DNA of 43,313 bases. It comes from DATKQI01 sp035532755. Lineage in GTDB: Bacteria; Pseudomonadota; Alphaproteobacteria; Acetobacterales; Acetobacteraceae. Of this stretch, positions 16,359-23,788 are shown piece by piece (position 1 is the first letter of the stretch; each line of letters opens with the position of its first letter). A program made the position numbers and the translations under genes. The notes under the pieces were generated by a model that worked only from the letters and a program-made list of their open reading frames with translations, did no database searches and was not told the origin of the DNA. The DNA is taken from the NCBI GenBank assembly GCA_035532755.1, contig DATKQI010000310.1:1-43313 (forward strand), written 5' to 3'.

Positions 16359-19300
16359 CTATTCGGCGGCGATTGCGGGGCGGGCGTGCAGGCGCTTCAG
16401 GGCGCGGTCGATCCACTGGGCGGAAAGCTTTTCGGCCAGGCTGTTCTGCAGCAGCCGGTCGTGCAGGGCGGGGAAATCGACCCGGTCCAGCGCTTGGTCC
16501 TGATTGAAGCAGGAGAACACCACGCTGCGCGCGCCGGTCGCCGGATCGGTCTGCGGTTGCAGGCACTGGGCACAGACTTCCTTCATCATGCATTGCATGG
16601 GGCTGTTGATGGAGCCGATGGCGGTGTGGCCGGGAGCGAGGAGCGGCGCCAGCACGCCGTGCCTGGCCGCGCCGACCGCCTGCATCATCCGGTCGGAGCC
16701 GATGGCGATGAGGTGCGCGGCATCGGACAGCTTCACCGGCTGGGAGCCGAGCCGCCCGGCACCGTAGGCGGCCATCGCCTGCACGATGTTGCCGATGAAG
16801 CTGAGATCCTGCGGGCGCGTCGGGGTGAAACCCGGCGCCTCGTCGCAACACCAGACGATGACGTCCGCCGCGCGCTCGATCTCCGCCACCTTGTAGCGGT
16901 CGGCGTGCTTCTTGTAGCCGGCGAAATACAGCACCCGGCTGCCCGCCGCCCGCAATGCCGCGCCGATGCTGAACAGCACGGCGTTGCCGAGGCCGCCGCC
17001 GATGAGGGCGACGGTGCTGTTCGCATGGATCTCGGTCGGCGTGCCGGTCGGCCCCATCAGCACCACCGGCTCGCCGGGCTTGAGCATCGCGCACAGATCG
17101 GAACTGCCGCCCATCTCCAGCGCGATGACGGAAACGAGGCCGGCCGCCGGGTCGGTCCAGGCCCCGGTCATCGCCAGGCCCTCCATCGCGAGCGTAGTCG
17201 TTCCGATACCGGTTTCTGTAACACGCGGGGCGAGAGTCTCGAAATTCTGTAATCTATAGAATTGGCCCGGCCGGAAGGCGCGCGCGGCGGCCGGCGCGCG
17301 CAGCACCACCTCCACGATGGTGGGGGTCAGCCGGTTCACCGCATGCACGCTGGCCGTGAGGTCCGTCCGGCAGGCGGCGATCAGCGCCGCACCCGTGATG
17401 TGCGTGGCCGGGCGGGCGGCGAGGGCGGCGGAGACCAGCGGATACCCGCGCTTGGCGCTGCCCATCGCCTTCACCACATTGCCGAAGAAGCTCGGGTGCA
17501 GATCGCCGAAGAAGCTGATCATCCGCCCGTCATCAGCGCGGTGCATGAAGATCTGGGTCTCGGCGGGCTTGGCCACGCCCCGCTCGGGGCGGACCGGGGC
17601 ACCGGCGGGGTCGATCGCCTGGAAATAGCGGCCGTCGAGCGCGATGCGTCCGTCCTCACGCGCGAGGATGGTGTTGGGCTGGGTGCCGGCGGCGACGAGG
17701 ATGGCGCGGGCGGGCAGCACGGCTTCGGTGCCATCCGTGCGGGTGAAGCGCAGGGTGGCGGCGTGGCCGAAACGGTCGGTTTCCACAGCCCGCGGAGTCA
17801 GCCCCTCGGCGAAACAGACGCCTTCCTCCAGCGCCTTCGCCACTTCCTCGTGGTTCAGCGTGTAGCTGGGCGCGTCGATCAGGCGGCGGCGATAGGCGAT
17901 GGTGGCCCCGCCCCAACGGTCCAGAAGCTGCGCGAGGCGGGGGGCGCGACCCTCCGCGGCGGCGGCGGCGCGCTCGGCCGCGATCTGCACGGCGTGGGCG
18001 AGGAATTCGTCGGCGATCGCGCTTTCCTCCTCGCTCCAGCCGGCGCGCACCGCGGCTTCGCCGCGCTCGGTGGCCAGGACGCGGTGGCGGAGGGCAAATT
18101 TCTCCACCTGGCGGACGTAGTAGGCGAGGCTTTCGGTGGCGGTGTCGATCGCCGTCAGCCCGCCGCCAATCACCACCACCGGGAGGCGGAGCTGCAGGTT
18201 GGCGATGGAGCCGGATTTCGCCGCGCCCGTGAGCTGCAGCGCCATCAGGAAATCACTCGCCTGCCGCACGCCGCGGGCGAGGCCGTTCGGGATATCGAGC
18301 ACGGTGGGGCGGCCGGCGCCCATGCACAGCGCGATGTGGTCGAAGCCCATCGCCCAGGCCTCGTCGATCGAGACCGTGGCGCCGCCGCCGAAGCGGATGC
18401 CGCCGTGCATGGAGAAGCCCGCCCGGCGCTCCAGCAGCAGGCGGATCAGCTTCAGGTAGTTCTTGTTCCACCGCACCGTGATGCCGTACTCGGCGACACC
18501 GCCGAAGCCGGCCATGATCCGGTCGTCCAGGTTCTCGAACAGGTCTTCGGCGTCCCGAACAGGGGCGTTCGGGTCGAAACCCAGCGGTTCGATCTTCAGC
18601 CCGTCGATCGCGACGATGGTGTGGCCGTCGTTCAGCAGGTGATGGGCGAGGGTGAAGCCGGCCGGCCCGAGCCCGACGATCAGCACCTTGCGCCCAGACT
18701 CCGGGCGGGGCAGAGGGCGGCGGGTGTCGAGCGGGTTCCAGCGTGTCAGCAGCGCATACAGCTCGAACCCCCAGGGCAGCGCCAGCACGTCGCGCAGGAT
18801 CGAGGTCTCGGCCTGGGGGATGTCCACCGGCTCCTGCTTCTGGAAGATGCAGGCCTTCATGCAATCGTTGCAGATACGGTGGCCGGTCGCCGCCATCATC
18901 GGGTTGTCGATGGCGATGGTGGCGAAGGCGCCGAGCAGGGCGCCGCCGGCGCGCAGCTCGTGCATTTCGCTGATCTTCTCCTCCAGCGGGCAGCCGGCGA
19001 GGCTCACGCCGAAGGGCGAAGGACGGAAGCCGCCGGTCTTCGGGTCGCGCAGACCCTTGGAGCAGGAGTCCTTGTTCTGGTGGGCGCACCAGATGCAGTA
19101 GTTCATCTGGTCGAGTGCCGACTGCGGCCCCATGCCGGGGTCGGTCAGGGCGAAGCCCTCGCGCACCCGCCAGTCGTGCTCGGGCAGGCGCAGCATGGTC
19201 ACGCCGTCCCGCTCGATCGTCTCGACCGGCACCAGATTGGCGGGGTCGATCTTGTGCGGGATGCGGAACAGCGTGCCGTCGCGATGGCGGGCCTGGCCTT

Positions 19301-19811
19301 CCGGCGTCAGCGTGGCCCAGGCGGCGTAGCGCATGGCCAGATCCAGTGCTTCCGTGTCGCCCGCCTTCTCCCAGGCGGCGACGGAGTCCGCGAACAGCTT
19401 CTCCGACAATACATGCCCGGTGCGGGCGTCGATGGCCGCGCGCAGGATGTCATCGTCGAAGCCGGACGGGTCGGGGTATTTGCGCAGCGCCTGGCGCTGC
19501 ACGAACAGACGCTTGCAGGCATGGATGGGATCGAGGGCCGCGGTGGCGGCGGCGATTGCATCCAGCGCGCCCGCGATGCCGAACACCTCGCCCAGCCAGG
19601 CATCGAGATGAGGGCCGAGGGCGAGGATCAGCTCCGATTCCTCCTTGGCCGCGAGCGCGTCCGGGGCCGCGCGGGCGGCGAGCAGGCGGGCGTGCAGAGG
19701 CGCATCGGCCCCGGCCAGATGAGCGAGGAACAGCCGGTCGAGCCGGATCAGGCCTTCGCGGCTGGCCAGTTCGGCGAAGGTGAAGCCATGGGCGAGAGAG
19801 GCGTCGGCCAT
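16359..19811 (-). CDS. 1150-residue fused iron-sulfur flavoprotein (NfnL/GltD-like plus PyrK/NfnS-like)
   Basis: Residues 1-230 are helical and unrecognised. Residues 239-321 hold cysteines 239, 242, 250, 274, 314, 317 and 321, placed like the iron-sulfur part of glutamate synthase small subunit and NfnL, including GCPLEEKI. Two dinucleotide folds follow: VLIVGLGPAG (376-385) and VVVIGGGLTAIDTATE (545-560). Residues about 815-1105 resemble ferredoxin-NADP reductase/PyrK/NfnS, with FRPGQFYRL, ALIGGGLGNAVL and a terminal [2Fe-2S]-type set at Cys1074, 1080, 1083 and 1101. It should move electrons between NAD(P)H, two flavins and iron-sulfur clusters. Starting 2 bases after marR and just before enamidase, it may feed the 6-hydroxynicotinate reductase (inference). 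Confidence 0.8.
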   Translation of the reverse strand: MADASLAHGFTFAELASREGLIRLDRLFLAHLAGADAPLHARLLAARAAPDALAAKEESELILALGPHLDAWLGEVFGIAGALDAIAAATAALDPIHACKRLFVQRQALRKYPDPSGFDDDILRAAIDARTGHVLSEKLFADSVAAWEKAGDTEALDLAMRYAAWATLTPEGQARHRDGTLFRIPHKIDPANLVPVETIERDGVTMLRLPEHDWRVREGFALTDPGMGPQSALDQMNYCIWCAHQNKDSCSKGLRDPKTGGFRPSPFGVSLAGCPLEEKISEMHELRAGGALLGAFATIAIDNPMMAATGHRICNDCMKACIFQKQEPVDIPQAETSILRDVLALPWGFELYALLTRWNPLDTRRPLPRPESGRKVLIVGLGPAGFTLAHHLLNDGHTIVAIDGLKIEPLGFDPNAPVRDAEDLFENLDDRIMAGFGGVAEYGITVRWNKNYLKLIRLLLERRAGFSMHGGIRFGGGATVSIDEAWAMGFDHIALCMGAGRPTVLDIPNGLARGVRQASDFLMALQLTGAAKSGSIANLQLRLPVVVIGGGLTAIDTATESLAYYVRQVEKFALRHRVLATERGEAAVRAGWSEEESAIADEFLAHAVQIAAERAAAAAEGRAPRLAQLLDRWGGATIAYRRRLIDAPSYTLNHEEVAKALEEGVCFAEGLTPRAVETDRFGHAATLRFTRTDGTEAVLPARAILVAAGTQPNTILAREDGRIALDGRYFQAIDPAGAPVRPERGVAKPAETQIFMHRADDGRMISFFGDLHPSFFGNVVKAMGSAKRGYPLVSAALAARPATHITGAALIAACRTDLTASVHAVNRLTPTIVEVVLRAPAAARAFRPGQFYRLQNFETLAPRVTETGIGTTTLAMEGLAMTGAWTDPAAGLVSVIALEMGGSSDLCAMLKPGEPVVLMGPTGTPTEIHANSTVALIGGGLGNAVLFSIGAALRAAGSRVLYFAGYKKHADRYKVAEIERAADVIVWCCDEAPGFTPTRPQDLSFIGNIVQAMAAYGAGRLGSQPVKLSDAAHLIAIGSDRMMQAVGAARHGVLAPLLAPGHTAIGSINSPMQCMMKEVCAQCLQPQTDPATGARSVVFSCFNQDQALDRVDFPALHDRLLQNSLAEKLSAQWIDRALKRLHARPAIAAE

Positions 19812-19813
19812 AC

Positions 19814-20257
19814 TCAGATCATCCTGCGCAGCAAGGCGAGAAACTGGTGGCGCTCGGCGGGGTCGAGCGGGGCGAGGGTCGCCTCGGTGATATCGCGGCC
19901 TTGCACGACGGCGGCAAGGGCGAGGCGGACGCCCTCCGCCGTGGGCACCAATGCCACCATGCGTCGGTCCGTCGGGTCTGACGCGCGTTCCACCAGCCCG
20001 CGGGCGACCAGCCGGCCGATAACGCCCTGGATGGTCGCGGGATCCATCCCGGTCAGCCGGCCGAGATGGTTCTGCGTGGCGCGGCGCAGTTCCACGAGCT
20101 TCACCAGCGCGGCGAACTGGGTGGGGGTGAGATCGGCACCGATCGCAGACTGGAAGATCGCCACATGGCGCTGGTGCGCCCGCCGCAGCAGATGGCCGAC
20201 CTGGTCTTCGAGGACATAGCCGCTTAGCGGGTCGGGCGCGGGTTGCGGTGGGGGCAC
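19814..20257 (-). CDS. MarR family transcriptional regulator
   Basis: A 147-residue winged-helix regulator. TQNHLGRLTGMDPATIQGVIGRLVARGL (in part) is the recognition region and SDPTDRRMVALVPTAEG the wing with the DxRxxxLxLT-like signature. I chose the GTG at 20257: GGAG lies 7 bases upstream, and the resulting length is normal for MarR. A longer frame to 20401 would run through the promoter and operator. It leads an operon with the 1150-residue flavoprotein (2-base gap) and enamidase. It probably represses its own promoter and the operon at 8280 through the shared 22-bp palindrome, released by a pathway compound such as nicotinate or 6-hydroxynicotinate (inference). Confidence 0.88.
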   Translation of the reverse strand: MPPPQPAPDPLSGYVLEDQVGHLLRRAHQRHVAIFQSAIGADLTPTQFAALVKLVELRRATQNHLGRLTGMDPATIQGVIGRLVARGLVERASDPTDRRMVALVPTAEGVRLALAAVVQGRDITEATLAPLDPAERHQFLALLRRMI

Positions 20258-20292
20258 TGCGGTCTCCGGTGCCGGCGCATGGCGGCGCGGCG

Positions 20293-20337
20293 GATTGTTC
20301 GCATACGAATGATCGCGCGGAACGTCACCGAGGTCAA
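20293..20337 (-). promoter_or_regulatory. marR promoter with predicted autoregulatory operator
   Basis: On the minus strand TTGACC (20337-20332) is followed after exactly 17 bases by GATCAT (20314-20309). The 22-bp palindrome at 20293-20314 begins at this -10 box: read on the plus strand it is GATTGTTCG, then CATACGAATGATC, with 16 of 22 positions symmetric and inner arms TTCG and CGAA. It matches the element at 8219-8240 at 19 of 22 positions. The site is also 103 bases upstream of the divergent SMP-30 gene, which may be in the same regulon. Confidence 0.75.
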
Positions 20338-20417
20338 TCGACACCCGCCCAAGGCAGGGCCCTGGCAGAGCCGCCCGATCGCCGGTAGCCTTTGCCGCCA
20401 ATTATGGGGGAAACGCA

Positions 20418-21344
20418 ATGCTGGGTGGTGATTTCGAGGTATTCGACGAACGCGGGCGTGGCCTGTTCCTGCTGAACGCGGCGGTTGAGCGCATCGCGAC
20501 CGGCCTGCGTTGGGCCGAGGGGCCGGTATGGTTCGCCGACGGGCGGTTTCTGCTGTGGAGCGACATACCGAACAACCGCATCATGCGCTGGGTGGAGAGC
20601 GCGCCGGGCCAGCCGGGCGAGGTGAGCGTGTTCCGCCAGCCGGCCAACAACACCAACGGCCATACCCGCGACCGGCAGGGGCGGCTCGTGTCTTGCGAGC
20701 ATGGGGCGCGGCGGGTGACGCGAACGGAGCACGACGGCCGGATCACGGTTCTGGCCGATGCCTGGCAGGGGCGGCGGCTGAACTCCCCCAACGATGTGGT
20801 GGTGAAATCGGACGGTTCGGTGTGGTTCACCGACCCTGATTACGGGATCATGACCGACTATGAGGGCAACCGGGGGCAGAGCGAGATCGGCGGCTGCCAT
20901 GTCTATCGCATCGACCCCGACAGCGCCGCGGTTGAGCGCATGACCGACGACTACGAGCGGCCGAACGGCATCGCCTTCTCCCCCGACGAATCCCTGCTCT
21001 ATGTTGTCGATACCGGGGCGACGCACCGGCCTGACGGGCCGCACCATATCCGCGTGCACGAGGTGATCGACGGCCGGCGGCTGGGGCCCGGGCGGGTGTT
21101 CGCCGTGGTCAGCCCGGGCCTTGCTGACGGGCTGCGGCTGGACGAGAACGGCAATGTCTGGACCTCTGCCGGCGATGGCGTGCATGTATACGCCCCCGAC
21201 GGGACAAGGATCGGCCGGGTGAAGGTGCCCGAGGTGGTGGCGAACCTGGTCTTCGGCGGCGCATGCCGCAACCGGTTGTTCATCTGTGCCACCACATCAG
21301 TCTATTCCGTGTATGTCGCTCCGCGCGGTGCGCAGGTGCCCTGA
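20418..21344 (+). CDS. SMP-30/gluconolactonase family protein
   Basis: A 308-residue six-bladed beta-propeller of the SMP-30/gluconolaconase/LRE family. Expected metal ligands are visible: Glu in WAEGPVWF, Asn in NSPNDVVV, Asn in RPNGIAFSPDE and Asp in LADGLRLDENGN. Such enzymes hydrolyse lactones of sugar acids and other compounds. GGGGGAAA precedes the ATG at 20418. It is divergent from marR across a 160-bp gap that holds the operator, which suggests a part in the same catabolic pathway, perhaps on a lactone formed after ring opening (inference). It converges on gbcB with 11 bases between stops. Confidence 0.85.
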   Translation: MLGGDFEVFDERGRGLFLLNAAVERIATGLRWAEGPVWFADGRFLLWSDIPNNRIMRWVESAPGQPGEVSVFRQPANNTNGHTRDRQGRLVSCEHGARRVTRTEHDGRITVLADAWQGRRLNSPNDVVVKSDGSVWFTDPDYGIMTDYEGNRGQSEIGGCHVYRIDPDSAAVERMTDDYERPNGIAFSPDESLLYVVDTGATHRPDGPHHIRVHEVIDGRRLGPGRVFAVVSPGLADGLRLDENGNVWTSAGDGVHVYAPDGTRIGRVKVPEVVANLVFGGACRNRLFICATTSVYSVYVAPRGAQVP

Positions 21345-21355
21345 CGGAGAGGCTT

Positions 21356-22420
21356 CTATCTCTCGATGACGAGGTTCGAGCGGGGCTTCGAACAGCAGAG
21401 CAGGATGAGGCCTTGCTCGATCTCGCGTTTGCGGATGCCGCCGGCGTGGTTCATGTCCACCTCGCCGTAGATCAGGCGGCTTTTGCAGGTGCCGCACATC
21501 CCTTGGGTGCACGAGGAGGGCAGGTTGAGCCCGACGGCGGCGGCGGCATCGAGGATGGTGATGTCGGCGCCGCCGTCTATGATGCGGCCGGCGCGGGTGA
21601 ATTCGATGCGGTAGGCCGGGGCCGCGCCACTGGTTGCCACCGGGGTTGCGGCGGGCTTGGCAAGGTCTTCGAAGGTGAAGCTTTCCTCGTGGTAGCGGGC
21701 GGGATCATGGCCCGCCTCTGCGCAAATGGCCCGGGCAGCGGCCATGAAAGGACCGGGGCCGCAGGTGAAGATCTCCCGCTCGGCAAGGTCTGGCGCGATC
21801 AGTTTCAGGGAGGGCAGGGAGAGCCGGCCGCGGTGGCCGGGCCAGGTGCCGTCGGCGGATTCGACGATGTGGGCGATGCGCAGGCGGGGCGTGGTGGCGG
21901 CGAGCAGGTCGAGCTCGGCGCGGAAGATGATGTCTGCGGGGGTGCGCGCGCAGTGGACGAAGACCGTGTCCTGCTCGTCAGCCCGATCGCGCAGGAAGCG
22001 GGTCATCGACATCAGCGGCGTGATGCCGCTGCCGCCGGAGAGGAACAGGCATTTCGGGCTTGGGTGGCGGGTGAGGGAGAAGATGCCTTGCGGGGCGAGT
22101 GCGTGGATTTCGCTGCCCGCGCGCAGGTTGTCGTGCAGCCAGTTGGAAACCGGGCCGCCGGGAACGCGCTTCACCGTGATGGAGATGCGGTCCGGCCGCG
22201 TGGGCGGGGAGGAGACCGTGTAGCAGCGGTTGATCTCCTGCCCGCCGATGTTCAGCAGCAGCGTGATGAACTGGCCGGGATCGAAGCGGAAGCGGGCAGG
22301 GGTGCGGGGGGCGAAGATGAAGCTGCGCACATCGTGCGTTTCGTCGATGACGTGCCGGCAGACCAGCACGTCATCGGTTTCGGAATCCCAGATCGGCGTG
22401 TCGGTGCACGGAGCGGTCAT
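21356..22420 (-). CDS. gbcB: Glycine betaine demethylase reductase subunit (ferredoxin reductase)
   Basis: A 354-residue oxygenase reductase: FNR-type FAD domain (RCYTVSSPPTRP), NAD-binding domain (CLFLSGGSGITPLMSM, IFTCGPGPFM) and a C-terminal plant-type [2Fe-2S] domain with Cys304, 309, 312 and 342 or 343 (SCTQGMCGTC). It passes electrons from NAD(P)H to the Rieske partner. Its ATG overlaps the stop of the Rieske gene (22417-22420), so the two are made together. GbcB is the likely identity given dgcA and soxBDAG nearby; reductases of carnitine, stachydrine or other betaine demethylases look similar. Confidence 0.82.
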   Translation of the reverse strand: MTAPCTDTPIWDSETDDVLVCRHVIDETHDVRSFIFAPRTPARFRFDPGQFITLLLNIGGQEINRCYTVSSPPTRPDRISITVKRVPGGPVSNWLHDNLRAGSEIHALAPQGIFSLTRHPSPKCLFLSGGSGITPLMSMTRFLRDRADEQDTVFVHCARTPADIIFRAELDLLAATTPRLRIAHIVESADGTWPGHRGRLSLPSLKLIAPDLAEREIFTCGPGPFMAAARAICAEAGHDPARYHEESFTFEDLAKPAATPVATSGAAPAYRIEFTRAGRIIDGGADITILDAAAAVGLNLPSSCTQGMCGTCKSRLIYGEVDMNHAGGIRKREIEQGLILLCCSKPRSNLVIER

Positions 22421-23682
22421 GCGGCTTTCGCGCGCACGCCGGCCTGCCCGGCCGCCAGGCGCTCGATGTACCAGGTGACGAACTTGTCCACCATGTACTC
22501 GGCCGGGGCGTAGGGGCCGGGCTCATAGGCAGCGCTGCCGATGCCGGTCTGGGCGTAGCCGACGAAAGTGCCGTCCTGTTCGTTCGTCGCGCGCCATACC
22601 TTGGTGAGATTGTCGAGATCGTAGTCCACGCCTTCCACGGCATCCTTGTGGACCATCCATTTGGTGCGCACGAGCCCCCGGTCGGCGGCGAGCGGCAGGA
22701 CCGAGAAGGTGACGATATGATCGCCGAGGAAATGGTACCACGCGTTCGGCTGGGTATGCAGGTGCAGCGTGCCGAGCTTCGCGGAGGTGAAGGCGCCGAG
22801 CAGCTTCTTCGATGCCGCCTTCGTATCCATGGTGTAGGATTCGCCGGCATCGTCCAGCGGCAGCCGCTCCGTGCGGAAGCCGGTGGGGCGGCCATCGAGC
22901 TGCTCGATCGCCTTCCAGGGCAGGCCGGCGGCATCCCAGATGCCTTCGAATTCGGCGGAGGTCTTGCAGAACCGCTCGTAGTAGGCGCGCTGGTTCGGGG
23001 CCACCGCATCCTCCGTATAGCCGAAGAAGTGGAACAGCGAGCGCAGCAGCTCCGGATGGCCGCCGCAATGGTAGCATTCGCGGTTGTTCTCGATGGTGAG
23101 CTTCCAGTTGCCGTGCTCGATCAGGTCGATCGTGGCGGCGACCTTGAGGTTCGGCAGGTCGTGCGGAGCGAGATAGGGGGTGAGGATCGCCGCCATCTCG
23201 TCGAAATCCGCCGGCGGTTCGTCTGCGAGGCAGACGAACAGCAGGCCGGCCATGTTGCGCACATGCACGGGTTTCAGGCCATGGCAGGCGGGATCGAAAT
23301 CCTTCTGCATCGGCAGCGTGTGGATCAGCGCACCCGTGAGGTCGTACGTCCATTGATGGTAGGGGCAGACGAGGTTGCCGACGAAACCGGCCGTGTCCTG
23401 GATGAGCCGCGCGCCGCGATGGCGGCAGACGTTGTGGAAGGCGCGGATCTGCATGTCGTCGTCGCGCAGGATGATGATCGAGTTGGTGCCGATATCGACG
23501 ACCGTGTAATCCCCCGGCTCCGTCACGTCCGGCTCAACCGCCGCGAAGACCCAGTTGCGGCCGAAGATCAGGTCCACGTCCAGTGCGTGGATTTCCGGGC
23601 TGTTGTAGAACGGCGCTTCCAGCGTGTGGCCGGGGCGGCGGCGGGCGATCAGGCGGGGGATGTCGAGCGGCGAAGACGGCAT
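22417..23682 (-). CDS. gbcA: Rieske-type betaine demethylase, glycine betaine monooxygenase alpha subunit
   Basis: A 421-residue aromatic-ring-hydroxylase-type oxygenase. The Rieske cluster ligands are Cys86, His88, Cys106 and His109 (CRHRGA, CPYHQW). The mononuclear iron site lies in NNRECYHCGGHPE, His205 and His209, as in GbcA. GbcA demethylates glycine betaine to dimethylglycine, releasing formaldehyde. CAGGAGAG precedes the ATG at 23682. Two copies of a TCTGTCG-type motif lie 60-100 bases upstream. Stachydrine, carnitine or trigonelline demethylation cannot be excluded by sequence alone. Confidence 0.82.
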   Translation of the reverse strand: MPSSPLDIPRLIARRRPGHTLEAPFYNSPEIHALDVDLIFGRNWVFAAVEPDVTEPGDYTVVDIGTNSIIILRDDDMQIRAFHNVCRHRGARLIQDTAGFVGNLVCPYHQWTYDLTGALIHTLPMQKDFDPACHGLKPVHVRNMAGLLFVCLADEPPADFDEMAAILTPYLAPHDLPNLKVAATIDLIEHGNWKLTIENNRECYHCGGHPELLRSLFHFFGYTEDAVAPNQRAYYERFCKTSAEFEGIWDAAGLPWKAIEQLDGRPTGFRTERLPLDDAGESYTMDTKAASKKLLGAFTSAKLGTLHLHTQPNAWYHFLGDHIVTFSVLPLAADRGLVRTKWMVHKDAVEGVDYDLDNLTKVWRATNEQDGTFVGYAQTGIGSAAYEPGPYAPAEYMVDKFVTWYIERLAAGQAGVRAKAA

Positions 23683-23743
23683 CGTGACTCTCCTGCGGGC
23701 GGCGATGATTGGCGGAGCGTAACGCGTACTGCCGCCAGCATTC

Positions 23744-23782
23744 CTGTCAATTTACGACAGATTCGTGCCTGTTTGCGACAGA
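23744..23782 (-). promoter_or_regulatory. Paired TCTGTCG motifs upstream of gbcA
   Basis: In the 106-bp gap between dgcA and gbcA, CTGTC (23744-23748) and GACAG (23756-23760) form an inverted repeat with 7 bases between. CTGT (23769-23772) and ACAG (23778-23781) form a second. On the minus strand they read TCTGTCGTAA and TCTGTCGCAA. The same TCTGTCGTA occurs once in the dgcA-soxB divergent gap. They may bind a betaine-responsive activator or repressor that is not in this window. Confidence 0.5.
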
Positions 23783-23788
23783 ACGCCC

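Noticed and set aside
20258..20401. N-terminal extension of the MarR protein starting from ATG at 20401 or GTG at 20344
   Set aside because: The extension would be translated from DNA that holds the -35, -10 and operator; it is Pro-rich with no family match, whereas GTG at 20257 has a good ribosome-binding site and gives the normal MarR length.
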